A stretch of DNA of 64,000 bases. Origin: Zanthoxylum bungeanum. Taxonomy: Eukaryota > Streptophyta > Magnoliopsida > Sapindales > Rutaceae. Each line of letters starts with the position of its first letter. Position 1 is the stretch's first letter. The stretch is taken from contig SKCR01038156.1 in NCBI GenBank assembly GCA_019454045.1, positions 221,599 to 285,598 of the forward strand, in the 5' to 3' direction. The notes under the pieces are model-generated. The model was not told the DNA's origin and did no database searches. It saw only the letters and a list, made by a program, of their open reading frames with translations. Shown here piece by piece: positions 45,959-58,400 of this stretch. The position numbers and the translations under genes were made by a program.

Positions 45959-48900
45959 GAAAATGTGTTTAAATGGTTTAATTTTCAAATTGGGAATTAA
46001 TTTCAGGATGGTCCTGGAAAAACTAATAAGTTACTTTATTTGATAAAATAACATATTATGCCTAAGCCCGGAGTTAAGCAAATAGTCGAGCATAATCTTT
46101 GGAAGATTAATGTAATGATAACTTTAGTGCTTAATCCATTAAGCTTGTCGCAGTAACTCCTTAATTTCTGAATCAGAACTAAGGATTAGATCCTTAAAGT
46201 ATGATAATGAAATTGAAGGATATTCAAAGAATCTATTCATAGAATCTTAGAAGTACTAAATTGCAATAATAACTCTTGGAGAGTTAATGACTATTCTCAA
46301 TGAGATAAAGTCAAAATTTGCAATAAGGTAAGTAGCGCAAGGCGCACCTTACTTCGATATTCTAGAAACCCAAGGCTGGGCCAAAGACTTCTGGAATGTG
46401 GAAAAAGGGCAAAGGCAAAATCATTATAATCTTCTAGGAAGATAAAGGACATATCCCAAAATGTCTGCCTAAATGTGGCAAACGGGATCACGGAAGCGTG
46501 ACTACCTTTTGGACAAAGCAGACATGAAGGAATTGAAGACGGGGCAAGGCTCTGACTTCAAATATGTTTGTCAAATTATGTTCACTACTAGTATTAAAAT
46601 TAGATTTTAAATACTTAGTGTGGTACATAAATATGTATTGATGTTCAGAATCTGTTTTGAACAGGATGCTGACTTCAATAGAGATTTATCTGCGAATTGA
46701 AGATGGGACAAAAGTCGCTGTTTTAACCGCATGTACCTAAGTTTAGGAACTACCTTTGGGTGTGTACCTAAATTGGGAAACTGTTATAATGTAACTAGTT
46801 TGACTAGATACATTATCTTTATATCAGTGTTTAACCTGCTGTGGGTGAACCTTTATATTCTAGAACACTAAAGTGTTTCATTAAATAAAGATGATATTGA
46901 GATCAACACATTAGATGTGAATAACAGAATTTATATTTTGAATATAAATAAATCTCAAACGTATAACATGACAAACAAATAGCTCAAACTGATTTGATCA
47001 GAAGAAAAATATTGTGGCATTGTTGTCTAGGACACAATCAAACAAGACTCGTATATCCACACTTTTGAAGAGTGGGTACTCGGACTGATTTGATTCCATT
47101 CAAATAAAGTCTACGAATCTAGTTTATTGGGCAAAGTGCCTAAAATACTATTTACTTGGTAAAAGTGTAAATACCATTGATCTGTTAGCCCTAGTTCATA
47201 GTGAAGCAAGTGGGCCCATGTCTAGCTAGGCTAGAGGTGGATATGAATATTTCATGACCTATACGGATGTGGCATCGCGTTATGGTTATGTGTTTTCTTT
47301 TGAAAAACCCAAATCGGAAACTTTTATAGCTTCGACACGAAATAGACAAACAGATCGACTATAGTATTATACCGTCACGGTAAGACCATAATATAAAATT
47401 CTTAAGCAATCAGTTTCTTATATAATTGAAAAAGTAAAGTATTCTTTCAAATGAGGACTTCTCCCGGAACACGTCATCCTGACGGTGTGTCCGAAATGAG
47501 AAATCGAATTTTGTTGGACATGATAAGGTTAATCATGAGTCGCTCTGAGCTACCATTTCCTTCAACGGATAAGCTTTAAACAGTGCAAGAACTTATTTAG
47601 AATAAGGTTCCATAAAAATCTATTTGACATATTTCATATTAGATATGAATAGGATAGAAATCGGGTTTCACATTCCTGAATATTTGGATATGCATGGCAT
47701 ATGTTTGGATAATACCAAAATAAAACCCAAATTGGATAAGTGCCAATTGTAGGTTATCCTAGGGATACATAAGTATAGTACTTATACAACTCATAAGAGA
47801 ACAATTAGGTTGTTGCTCACCATACGGTTTTCCTAAGAGGAATACCGAAATGCAGTGGTAAGTGGGAGGATAGTAAAACTCGATGAAAATCGGAGTAATA
47901 CTATTCCAGGCATCCATTCCTAATGGAATATAAATAGTTCATCAAGGATGAAACTATACCATAATCTTCAAATTCACAAGAACCGCGTATGTCGGAGAGA
48001 GTCAGAAAACAACCTGGGTATGGGTTTCTGATCTCACCTCATAAAGATGTCTATCTTATTGAGGTATACCAACTGACTACGTATGAGGAAGTGATACAAG
48101 GTATCGACTCCCTATTATGACAAAATGTCATGAATCCGAAATGGATTCCATGTATATCAACTACGTTTGGATACTAGTTGTTGTACCGCAAGGCATTGTG
48201 CCTATTAGTACTAAAAAAGTCTTCAAGGAAGACATACATGGATGGCAACATACCAACGTATAAAGCTAGGCTTTTAACGGAAAGGTATCGTTATCAACAT
48301 TGTGTTGATTACGATTCAACCTTTTACCTGTTGCCACGGTAAATCCATTTGGATAATGCTTGCTAAAGCTGCTTGTTTCATTCATGAAATATGTCAGCTG
48401 AACGAGAAAATCGAATTCCTGAAAAGGAAACCTTTTGGAGGATGTTTACAACATACTGTCGGTTTTGTCGTACAATAACTAGCAAACAAGGTTTGCAGGT
48501 TATTCGATCCATGTTTGGATTGAAGCAAGCATAGGTTCTTGGAATTATCGTTTTGATGTAATCATAATGGTTTATGATTTAATTCAAAACGAAATGATTC
48601 TTGTGTATATAAGAGGGTTAGTGGAAGCGCACTGACAGTGGTTGTCCTATATAAATAATAATAATATGTCATTTCTTGGAAATGAAATTCCCATATAAAC
48701 AATCGGTGAAAGCTTGGCTTTCGAGAAAAACTCTCCGTGAAACCGTACATTGAAAAATATACGCGACCTGGTGTCTTGTCTCATACGTTTTGAGCATATG
48801 GATTCACAATCAGGACAATCCAAATGATAGTCACTAGATTGATATTAAGAACATCCGTTAGTATCTTATAGAACTAAGGATATTGCCTATGGAGATGGAG

Positions 48901-49360
48901 AACTTGAAATGACTGGGATCACTGTAGCAAGTTTCCTAACCGATAAAGACAACTATAAGTCGCAAACGGTACCATACAGTTTGAATAGCGGAACAGTGAG
49001 CTGGAAATCTTCCAAGTAAGATATTGTTATCGAATAAACAACAAATGCGGGTTATTTCTGCAGCTGAAGCGGCAATAGAAGCCTTCTGGGTCGATAATTA
49101 ATCCTAATTGGATTAGGAATAATTCTGTTAGCGGCTGAGCTAGGCTTGAGCACAGGCTAAAGAATTAATGGTCTCATCAACGATCCAGATATATACTTTG
49201 ATATTCATCTGATTCGTTCGGATCATACATCGTAGCGATGTGATAATCGAATAAATCACGTCAGACGATAATCATGCAAATCCGTTGACGAAACCTTTTC
49301 TCAGCAGTTTGAGCCAACCGTATATAGTTCGGGTGTAAGACACTCAAGTGACTAGCTATA
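45959..49360 (+). pseudogene. Copia-A1 gag-pol remnant
   Basis: The domain order is readable through many stops. The Gag knuckle region lies near 46400-46480 (GHIPKCL-like). Integrase core text lies at about 47190-47300 (LVHSEASGPMS, GGYEYFMTYTDVASRYGYV) and 47500-47560 (DGVSEMRNRILLDMI, carrying the Glu). Reverse transcriptase text lies at about 48240-48535, ending VIRSMFGLKQA. RNase H lies near 49060 (ISAAEAAIEAFWVDN), and the C-terminal DDNHANPLTKPF lies near 49270. The catalytic YxDD box is not readable. The order integrase before reverse transcriptase proves Copia. It is a dead copy. Confidence 0.85.
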
Positions 49361-49375
49361 GGCAAAGTGGGAGAT
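49361..49375 (+). promoter_or_regulatory. Polypurine tract of Copia-A1
   Basis: GGCAAAGTGGGAGAT directly before TGTTGG at 49376. Confidence 0.92.
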
Positions 49376-51258
49376 TGTTGGACAATTATGACCCATAGCG
49401 TCACTATTTGTACAGACCACGGTGTTGTTGTACAAATTAACTATGTGACAAAGGAGATTGCACTCTTATCATTTGTGATTAGATCACCAAGATATATAAA
49501 TGATAGGAGGTCCCTATGATTTGTTCCTGGATTGAGAATGATATGAGACAGTATCAATCCATGAAGGATAAATCATTAAATATCCCTAGTCAGAGCATTA
49601 TCGAGATTGGACAACGATGAATGCGTAAAAGACTAGTATTACACTTGTGCGCGTTGTGAGGGCACAACAACATAGTTCTCATATATTTGGGTATAGGATA
49701 CCCATGCAAGTGTAATAGGAGGTTGTGTTTTACCGATGGTACGGGAAACAGCTTCGCTCTGGATTGACCCCCTCGGAATTCCATTGGTAGTATGACTATG
49801 TGTCTATGGAAGTCCGAAATCAGGGTAGGTGTATTTGGTCTTAACCTGAGACTTGCACCGCTAATACTTGTGACAATCAATATACTTTGGTTGTGGTCGT
49901 CGATGGCTTTAACAGGTTCTGTGTACGCCAATGCTGGGTATATTGAGAAATGTAGTGTGTTGGGTGTGATGTCAAGACGGAAGTATCACTCCATTCATAT
50001 GGAGTTGATGATTGCGCAGGGATACAGAACTGGTTCTCTAATAAAGGTTGCAACCGTCGGGATAATATGACTTGGCCATGATTATCCGATATTAAAGAGA
50101 CTAGTTGCTTGTAATCCGATAAATGCTTCGTACGGGGCAGACACTGTACCAGCCCCAGGCCTTGCATGTGATCATCTGATACTAGACAGAAATACGCAAT
50201 ACTACGTATACTACGCCTGATATAGATCCTTATATTCCTGTAAGGATATTTCCGGAGAATTGGGTAGGCATGGTGCTTTGCTAGAAGCCAACCTTGTCTT
50301 GTAATTCGGTATAAACATAGTACGAGGTACTTACGTATTCGGATAGTCTGACGACCGAATTTACTGCCAACATATCCGGGGATCTCATGGGTCACTTCCC
50401 AAAGATTCACCAATGACGTATGACTCGCACTTTTAATTAATCTGGGATTAATTGGATGGGAGAGAAAATTAATCTGGGATTAATTACGGAGATATTTTAT
50501 CTGGGATAAAATATCATTTAAAGAGAGATAATGATCAATTTGGAATAAATCAATTAATTAATATATTCGATATATTAAAAGAAATTGGATTTCGACGCAG
50601 AATTAAAATTAGATTTTAATTCGGGAGAACGAATTAATTTAGAATTAATTCGTTAGCGACGTGAATAGTGATTTCGCTAGGCGTAATCATTTAATTACGA
50701 CGCAACGAAAAATTCGTTAAATTGGAATTAGCGAACTCGAGCCTGGGATTGTTTGTGAGCGCATTCGCATTTCGAATTCGAGTGCGGCACGCAAGTCAAA
50801 TCAAGCGTCAAATCGCTAGTCGCATCAAGCATCAAATCACTTGTCACTTTGAGTGATGTGACTTGACAACTTGATGGATTGATGTGACTTGATGTGTGTG
50901 GTTGGATAAGCTTGTACCTTGTTTGACTTTTGAAATCAAATAAAGGTATATTTTAATTGATTTTAGAAACCAATTTTATCAATTACAAAAAACCAATTCT
51001 CTCTCTTTCTTCTTCACTCCCTCTCTCACGCCCCGGGAATCAAATGACGAATCTTGGAGCTTGGATTCTTGTTGATTGAAGGTCGAAAATAGTGAGGAAA
51101 TCAGCTCACTGCCGAATGCAGTCCAAGGCAGAAAATGGATTTTTATTGCCTCCCGCTTCGCTCAATCGATCGATGTGAGTATTCCGCGACTTCCTCGAAT
51201 GTATTCACTTATGTTTCATGCTTGATTATTGATCTTGGGATGCTTAGAATCTCCAACA
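49376..51258 (+). mobile_element. 3' LTR of Copia-A1
   Basis: 1883 bp from TGTTGGACAATTATGACCC to CTCCAACA. The triloop array at 50430-50735 has arms mostly perfect, with loops TGG, TGG, TGG, TCG, TGG, TAG, TAG. A deletion of about 125 bp near 51035 separates it from the 5' LTR. Confidence 0.93.
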
Positions 51259-52648
51259 CACCCCATGGCCACAACTTACATGAAACTATAATACGCATGC
51301 GAAGAAATAATAATAACTCACGGAAAGAAAGTGCGGGAATAAATAAAAAGGGTGCCCTCAGGTCTAACCTCTTAAGTCACCTCTTGGAAGTGCGTTAGGC
51401 GGCCGTCGAAAGGATTAATGCTCCGCAACTTCTCTGGTTCATTATTTTCCTTCGTTGCCTCGCTATTTTGGGCTGTTGTTTTCTCTATTTTGACACTATT
51501 TTTAGGGGCTATTTTATGGTGTGTAGGGATTATTTTCAAGGGTGATTGTGTACTATTTGCGACAGTGCAGGGGTTGGTTTCAGGGGTTGTTTTGCAGTTT
51601 TGGAGGGCTGTTTTAGGATTGTATTTTTGGTAATGTAGGGGGCAGTCTTGGGGCTGTGTGTGCATGAGGGCTCTGTGTGCGTGAGGGTTGTGTGTTGAGT
51701 GAGTGTGTGCGTGCGTGCGTGAGGTTGTGATGAGTGGAATGTGGGTGTTGCCGTGTAAGTTTGTGTCAAGAGTGAATGTGCTGTGTGAGGCTGTGATAAG
51801 TGTACTGCGGGTGTATGAGGGTTTGTGTTGAAGGGCTGCTATGCGTGAAGGAGTATTTTAGTTGGTTAGTTGTTGTTTCTGGTGAGGGTTGTGTGGGTTT
51901 TAGGCTGGTGAAGTGTGGGCTGCTAGTTGCTAGGGTTTTTGGTGGCTGTTTGTGCGGCAACTTGAGGGGAGATTTCAAGGTTATTTCACGGCAATGGAGG
52001 AGGGTTTTCTTTGCATCTTAGGCGTGTGAATGCTCTTAGGGAGAGAGAGGAGGGACGTGAATGAGCTAGGGGTTCTAAGGTTAGATTTATGCTTCTTTTT
52101 ATAGGCAAGGGTTGTGGGTTGTCCTTATGCGAATAGGGAAGGAATATTATGTAATTATGGGGGATATTTAGTTTGTGTATCATAAGGAAAAGATTTTTTT
52201 AATTTAGGAAGGTAATTTGATTTAATTTGATTTGATTTTATTTAGTTTAGGAATGTGATTTAATTTAATTAGGAAGGTGATTTATGAGATTTAATTTAGT
52301 TTAGGAATGTGATTTAATTTAATTCTTTTAATTTGGGAAGGTGATTTATTAGGATTTCAACATGTGTTAAATGTGTGGATTTATTATTTTGGAGGGATTA
52401 TAGGCGTGTGGTTGGTTATTTTGGTGGGCTTGGTGTGTGGCTTGCGGGGGTTTTGGGCCAAGGATAAGTTTTAAAACAGAGGCCTAACGAGCAAACCTGA
52501 AGCTAAACAAACAAATTAATCCAACAGGGTATTGATTTCTGACTTTTCCCTTCCGACGTCCGTTTCCCGCGACTTCCACAACTTAAAGAGTAGTGCCTCC
52601 GTACGAGGCTCATCATCGGGACTTATATGCAAAAATACAGTGCCTACA
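51259..52648 (-). mobile_element. 5' LTR of the Tat element, outer part
   Basis: Resumes the LTR after Copia-A1 at 'caccccatggccacaactta' and ends TGCCTACA at 52648. The TATA box on the minus strand is at 52096-52103. Confidence 0.92.
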
Positions 52649-54372
52649 ATGATCATAGACAGGTCGAACTTGATGAAGTACAACCTGAAACCAATAAACC
52701 AACGGATGAACCTGAAGTTCATCCAGATGAAGAACCTTCAACATACACACTCCGTAGGTCACAAAGGGTATCTAGACCTCCTGAACGCTTGTATTTGATA
52801 CAAGAAAAGAGTCTCGATGTTCTCTTCATTGAAGAGACTGACCTTTTTACCTATAGAGAATTGATGTTGGACATCGACTCCGTGAAATGGCAAGATGCCA
52901 TGAAATCCGAGTTAGACTCAATGCATGAGAATCAAGTTTGGAACTTGGTTCCGCTTCCTGAAGGAATTGTTCATATCGGTTGTAAATGGATTTAAAAAAT
53001 GAACCGCGTGCCTGATGGAAAGGTTGAAACTTTTAAGGGCCGACTGGTAGCTAAAGGTTACTCGCAGCGACCTGGTGTCGACTATGATTTAACTTTTTCG
53101 CCAGTTACGATGCTAAAGTCTATAAGGATTTTGTTGCCTATTAGCACTTACCATGATTACGAGATTTAACAAATGGATGTCAAAATGACTTTTCTGAATG
53201 GATTTCTTGATGAAGAAATATATATGGAACAGCCGGAAGGTTTTGCATCCAGCGAGAACTCATGCATGGTATGTAAGCTTAAGAAGTCCATTTATGGACT
53301 TAAACAGGCTTCATGAAGTTGGAATCCTCGATTTGATGAGATAATCAAATTTTCTGGTTTTCTCAAGAATTCGAAAAAATATTGTGTGTATAAGAAGGCC
53401 GGTTGGGTTATGGTAGTATTTTTAATTCTCTATATTGACGACATTCTGATCATTGGGAATGATATAGGGATGATGCAAGGCGTCAAAACTTACCTCTGTA
53501 AGAATTTCTCCATGAAGGACCTGGGTGACGTTTTTTATGTCTTAGGTATAAAACTCTATAGAGATTGAGAAATGAAGCTTATTGGGTTATCCCAATCAAC
53601 GTACATAGATAAGATCTTAGAACGGTATAATTTTGGAAACTGTAAGACAGCAAACATACCGTTCATACATGGATTACATCTTTCAAAAAAGATGTGTCCA
53701 CAAACAGCAGATGAGAAGATTAGAATATCTAATCAGCCTTATGCTTCGTGTTTGTGCAGCATCATGTATGCCATGTTATGTACTAGGCCTGATATCAGCT
53801 TCGCAGTTAGTGTGACAAGCAGATATCAGTCCAATCCAGGAAATGACCATTGGATGGCCATTAAACATATCCTCAAGTATCTTAAAGGTATTAAGGATAA
53901 GTTGATAATAAATAGAGGAAATGAACTGCAAGTTAATGGGTATATGGATTCTGATTTCCAATCAGATCCTAATGATAGAAATTATACATCAGGATTCGTG
54001 TTTACCCTTAACGGAGGTACAATTTGCTGGAAGAGTTCCAAACAGGGTCAACAGCTAATTCCACCACAGAGGTGGAATATATTGTAGCTTCCGAAGCTAC
54101 AAAAGAAGCTGTATAGGTTAGGAACTTTATCACAGAATTAGGAGTAGTCCCAAGTATCGATAATCTGATTCCATTAGACTATAATAATATTGAATCCATT
54201 GCGCAAGCAAAGGAACCAGTGGCACATCAGAAGTCGAAGCATGTGGAATGAAAGTACCACATCATTCGAGAGATTGTGTCATGAGGGGAGATTATCGTGT
54301 GCAAGGTACCGAGTGAAGATAATGTAGTAGACCCGCTTACTAAGGCCATTCATTCGAATTTATTTGATAAAC
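52649..54372 (+). pseudogene. pol: Copia-B1 reverse transcriptase and RNase H
   Basis: This continues integrase from 23457. A linker (TYTLRRSQRVSRPPERLYL near 52745) leads to reverse transcriptase: WQDAMKSELDSMHENQVWNL near 52890, [20 protein letters not shown] near 53020, [20 protein letters not shown] near 53175, [11 protein letters not shown] near 53285, and the catalytic box YIDD at 53431-53442. RNase H text: LKYLKGIKDKL near 53875, GYMDSDFQSDP near 53940, and after a one-base shift STTEVEYIVASEATKEAV near 54060. The tail DNVVDPLTKAIHSNLFDKH lies near 54320. In-frame stops are near 52993, 53168, 53314 and 53566. Reverse transcriptase would copy element RNA in the particle; this copy is inactive. 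Confidence 0.93.
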
Positions 54373-54395
54373 ATGTAGAGTCGATGGGTATTAGA

Positions 54396-54410
54396 GCAAG
54401 TGGGATAACT
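54396..54410 (+). promoter_or_regulatory. Polypurine tract of Copia-B1
   Basis: GCAAGTGGGATAACT directly before the LTR start TGTTATGG. Confidence 0.88.
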
Positions 54411-55409
54411 TGTTATGGTTAGTGCTGAGAGCGCCAATTTTCTTATGTATTTCCCTGTAAATACTTATGTAATATTTTATTATGAATAAAATAAAAAGAT
54501 TCTATTATATATAACATCTCTTTTGTATGGTAAAGACGTAACAGACCTTAGAATGATTAGTTATGATATTGTTGCAAAAGCGTCGCAACTAACATTGAGT
54601 TGTATCATGACGTTGTCATTCTTAGACAGTTCTTGGTCAAGGTTTACATTACTTGGTCAGTAAAGTAAACCTGTTGAGACTGGTACATGTCGTATATTAG
54701 AATCTTGGATTCCGATGGTTTCTCAATGAACCATGAGTCTTGGAAACTCGTATAGACGTGTAGGTATTTATAGCGGATAAACACTGAATGAATCACCGAA
54801 GATTCTTAATGTATGGTACACCAATGTCAATAAGAATATTCTCAGGTTGAGTGAGCATAGTGATTCTTTGACTTGAGATATGAATGAGGATATATGAGTT
54901 ATCCTCCACACTTTGATGGCAGTCACGTCACCGATCTATTTAGATCAGATCTCTGCTTGTTCGTTGGGTGTGGACTGATGCTCAGGATATCCTGTGTGTA
55001 TCATGAAAGGATCCGTCAGTTTTGTGTACAGAGCATTTGTATTCAATATGGAATTAGAAATCTGTTAAATCCATGGGCCCATAGTACACTGTAGAAATTA
55101 GTTCTAAGTTTTATTAAGAGATTGCTAATAGAAACATCGACGTGATTATTTCTATAGAGATTTGACGTTTATATCTATATCTCTGAAATAATCTGGATAC
55201 CTGTGACAGATGGATTATACTTATGCAATGACCTCGACCTATATGGTTCAGAGAGTTTATCTGTGTTCAACATAATGTACGGGTGCGTAGATTATGGACA
55301 CGAAATTGGATTTCGTGACGGATATGTCTGAACCTAGAGAGTCTCACTAAAGAAATATACTCGTAGAGCACTATGGAAACTTTTATGAATAATATTGATT
55401 ATTTATAAA

Positions 55410-55645
55410 TCGTTTAACGGTTAAACGAAAGATACAAGCAAAGGGACCTAATGATCATTTCCTAATTAATGTGTATTTATATTTAATGATTGATTTTATT
55501 AAATACACATTAATTAAATGTCAAATTGTGATATTTAACATAAATAATTACTATATGTATTTGAATATTTAAAGTAAATTTAATACATTTATTTAAAATA
55601 TTTGTATTTAAATAATTATTTAATTATTTAACTGTTAAATAATTA
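55410..55645. repeat. Hairpins in the shared B LTR
   Basis: Perfect 8-bp arms with loop CGG (55410-55428) and perfect 11-bp arms with loop CTG (55621-55645). Between them a long inverted repeat carries arms around ATTAATGTGTATTT. The solo B LTR keeps the first with loop TCG and the second, partly decayed, with loop TTG. Confidence 0.85.
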
Positions 55646-55849
55646 AAGTAATTAAAATATAAATATCTTAAGTTATGATTACATTAGGAAATGGCTTTAT
55701 TTGATTGGTTTGACTTGTTGTAATTCATTAAATGTTGTAATGATCAAATACAACAAGTAAACTAAGTTTATTAAATTGAAACAAAAAAATTTAAAGATAT
55801 TTATTTTATTCCCAAAATTCAGCCAAGTGGTTGGGGGAGTATAAATTAT

Positions 55850-55857
55850 TCTGTTTC
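55850..55857 (+). promoter_or_regulatory. TATA box of the B LTR
   Basis: TATAAATT after 'ttgggggag'. The solo B LTR has a similar 'gtatatattg' at about 14788. Confidence 0.55.
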
Positions 55858-56799
55858 ATTAGGTTAAGCTTCCAAATATTACAAAAATATAGGTGAGAGA
55901 AAAAGTTTAAGTGTTGAGAACAAAAGTGAAAAATCTTCCATTTATGTAAGTTTTTCTAACTTTTCTTAAACTAGAAAGTTGTTTCTATTGTTCTAAGCTA
56001 CAACATGTGTTGCTTGGAAGTTTTTTTCTACTCTCTTGATTATGTAATAAGTGTGATGAAAGTTTGATGAAAGATGTTTGCATGTTTGTTAAACAAAGTA
56101 AGCTTATAACTGGTTATTAAGCTCACTTTTGATTATTTGATAATCAAGTTGTCATTTTAGAGTTGTTAGGTCACTCATTGATGACCTAGAATTGTTCTTA
56201 TGTTGTTTCAAAGTGATGATACTTGTTTGGTATAGTGAAGATTGAATTAAAGTGTTGAATTTATTTAATTTGGTGTAATATATTCAAATGAAGAATTTAT
56301 AAAATTAGGGTTCTTAACCCTTTCCAAATTTGGGACTTTTCATATATGTATTGTGTAATGATGTATATATGATGTGTATTAAATTTGGGATTGATTGGAT
56401 TTGATCTTGACTTGTTTTGAACAAGATTGGACTAAAATGCACAAAATGAAATCCTAAATGGGGCTCTCGGTAATTTTGTCATTTTATGGGATTTTTGTTA
56501 CAATTTGTATTTTTATGTATTGGACATGTATAAATCAATTTTGGATTGATTTAGAATCACTTAAAATTATATTTGACAATTTGAGGACCAAAATGAACAA
56601 AATACAAACTTTGAGGGGTCATTCGGTAATTAAGCAAGAATTTGATTTTTGAGTAAAAAAAATCAGTTTTTGAGTATTGAGTAATTAGAATAAATATGTT
56701 TATTTTTATTGCCCAAGAAAAATTATTGGAATCAGAAAATTTTGATTTTCCGCGTTCCGCTTCGTTTACCCGTATTTGCCCCTAAAAACCCCAACAAAA

Positions 56800-56810
56800 T
56801 GGTATGAGAG
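56800..56810 (+). promoter_or_regulatory. Primer binding site of Copia-B2
   Basis: TGGTATGAGAG three bases after the LTR end; one base off the usual TGGTATCAGAG of initiator-Met primer sites. B1 lacks this site. Confidence 0.85.
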
Positions 56811-57553
56811 AGTCTGATTCTGAACACTCGATATGATTATGCCTTTAAATTCAATGTTTAATTTAATCTTTACTTTATGCATGCATGTGTTTATTTAATT
56901 TGATTAAATAAAGTAAAAGCATCTTTTACGGAAAAATCCCTATTTGAAAATAAGGTTTTATATTTAATATGTATTTGATGCATATTACTTGGTCCGTCTT
57001 GTCAATACCGCTTATGGATAAATAATCTACGACTATATCCAAGAACGTGCCAAAGCTGTGAGGATATGACCGGTAGGAATTTATATGTACCGGATATATT
57101 TTGATATTAGGTGAATTCAAGAGAAAACGGAATCCTGAACTTGCCAAAACTGTCAGGGTTACCCAAGTATCTTGAATTTATCATTGAAAAGATTGACCTT
57201 GGTACGCCTCCTTGTCAACGTGCCAAAGATGTCACAACGAGAAACGACCAAGACCAAAAACCCAGGAGTCACTAGTGAGTGATCGATAATGAGTTGTCTA
57301 CCTAATGAATATACGTAGGCGAGAACGTGTCAAAGCTGTGAGCTGAAATATATTAATGGGGTCCGCCTTTCACTATTATGTTATGATTTGATTATCGCAT
57401 GTTTTGTATTGTCTAGGGATTACAGTTTTGCATGAAATAGTGCGAGGGGCATTTTTTATATTAAAAATCCATGATCAATTTAATGCTTTTGATATAATAT
57501 GAAATTATTTTGTCTGCTAACCATTGATTCGTTGTCTATTTGATAGATTTGCG
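56811..57553 (+). mobile_element. Leader of Copia-B2 with repeated loop motif
   Basis: Matches the B1 leader. The motif GAACGTGCCAAAGCTGTGAG or variants lies at 57043, 57137, 57215 and 57322. The ATATCC/GGATAT stem of copy 1 (57035-57040 with 57062-57067) and the AATCCTGA/TCAGGGTT stem of copy 2 (57131-57138 with 57153-57160) are kept. Confidence 0.85.
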
Positions 57554-58400
57554 ATGGCGGCACCTTCGACCAATATTTTTGCTCGTATGCTTGATAAGAA
57601 TAAGCTTAAGGACGTTGAGAACTTTGCAGACTGGGATATGGGTTTGAGGATTGTCCTCGGATCTGAAAAGCTGGGATATATTTTGGAAGGTCCATTACCA
57701 CTTGCTATATCAGAGGATACATCGCCTGAAGAGATCGAGACTGTCCGTAAATGGAAAGATGATGATTTAAGGGTTAAATAATTCATTCTCAGTTCTCTTT
57801 CTTCTGAACTGAAGAGGCAATACTTTGAGATGCACGATGCATATAGCATGATGACACAACTTTGTCAATCGTTCATGAACTGGGAACAAGTTATGGTTTA
57901 TAGAGTTGCAATAGAACGTTCCATTCTAAACTTGATGAGGGGCGGGCTGTGAGCACACATGTGCTTCATTTGATCAATTTGATTGAGCAATTGAGGCACG
58001 GTGATTTCCCTCTCAATGATACTCTAGGACGGAGTGTCATATTTGGTTCGCTCTCGGCGTCATATCGCCAGTTTGTCATGTACTCCAATATGAATGAGAT
58101 TCATTGCTCTTACCGTAAGTTACATAGAATGCTTCTCACAGCGGAGGAAGATTTAAATAAGGGAGTTCCGACTCGCCTTCCGAAACCCACTTCACTTTCT
58201 GTTACTTCTCAATCCAAGTCGAAGGGGAATAAGACAAAGGGAAATAAGAATAAAGGTTTCAGTATTCCTCCGCAGGGTAAGGTAGCGAAGCCCAAGAGAG
58301 CTTCTGAAGATAAGTGCCACCACTGTCAGAAATTTGGGCTCTGGAAAAGAAACTGTCCAGACTACCTCGCACAAATAATGAGGGAAAGAGCATCGACATC
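57554..58400 (+). pseudogene. gag: Copia-B2 gag
   Basis: The ATG at 57554 opens MAAPSTNIFARMLDKNKLKD and the frame is open to a TAA at 57779 in place of the TCA of B1. It reads LGYILEGPLPLAIS as in B1 but lacks the internal stop of B1. Near 57913 one base is lost relative to B1, changing frame. From 57949 the frame holds STHVLHLINLIEQLRHGD, NEIHCSYRKLHRMLL and the knuckle CHHCQKFGLWKRNC near 58315, where the histidine is Leu and so the metal site is damaged. B1 and B2 thus carry different lesions and are separate copies. Confidence 0.9.

Larger units (their letters stand above)
31831..51258 (+). mobile_element. Copia-A1, with A2 nested in its 5' LTR
   Basis: The 5' LTR is 31831-32605 plus 41747-42983; the 3' LTR is 49376-51258. 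The primer site is at 42985 and the polypurine tract ends at 49375. The flanks are CATCT (31826-31830) and CACCC (51259-51263). The uninterrupted Tat LTR at 24150 has 'ttcatcccatgg', so each copy carries one change from CATCC. Pol is readable in order but full of stops. Confidence 0.93.
23458..52648 (-). mobile_element. Gypsy Tat/Ogre-type element, internally deleted
   Basis: The LTRs at 23458-25683 and 31126-31830 plus 51259-52648 share TGTAGGACAC and TGCCTACA ends (plus-strand view). The polypurine tract next to the left LTR, the Arg-type primer site next to the right LTR, the TATA boxes and the coding sequence all place it on the minus strand. It sits in Copia-B1 integrase; flanks GTGAT (23453-23457) and ATGAT (52649-52653) match at 4 of 5 bases. 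Only a gag start, an extra RNase H and integrase survive. The repeat-rich 3' untranslated region is typical of Tat. Confidence 0.92.
20252..56796 (+). mobile_element. Copia-B1, split by the Tat nest
   Basis: A plus-strand Copia element with a truncated 5' LTR (20252-20573), leader, gag, protease and integrase up to 23457. After the Tat insertion come reverse transcriptase and RNase H (52649-54372), a polypurine tract and an LTR (54411-56796). It was inserted in the integrase of Copia-F; the left flank is TGTAC (20247-20251). Its right LTR is followed by another B leader and gag rather than flanking DNA, so the right target copy cannot be seen. Confidence 0.9.
54411..56796 (+). mobile_element. 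Copia-B LTR shared by B1 and B2
   Basis: 2386 bp from TGTTATGGTTAGTGC to CCCCAACA. It has a polypurine tract on its left and a primer site on its right, so it is at once the 3' LTR of B1 and the 5' LTR of B2. TATA box at 55850-55857. Triloop hairpins TCGTTTAA/CGG (55410-55428) and TAATTATTTAA/CTG (55621-55645). Confidence 0.92.

Noticed and set aside
49590..50413. Open frames of up to 178 codons, with relatives at 32045, 34060 and 41191
   Set aside because: All lie in Copia-A LTRs on the strand opposite to the element and merely reflect LTR similarity; they overlap promoter-side LTR sequence and show no known domain.
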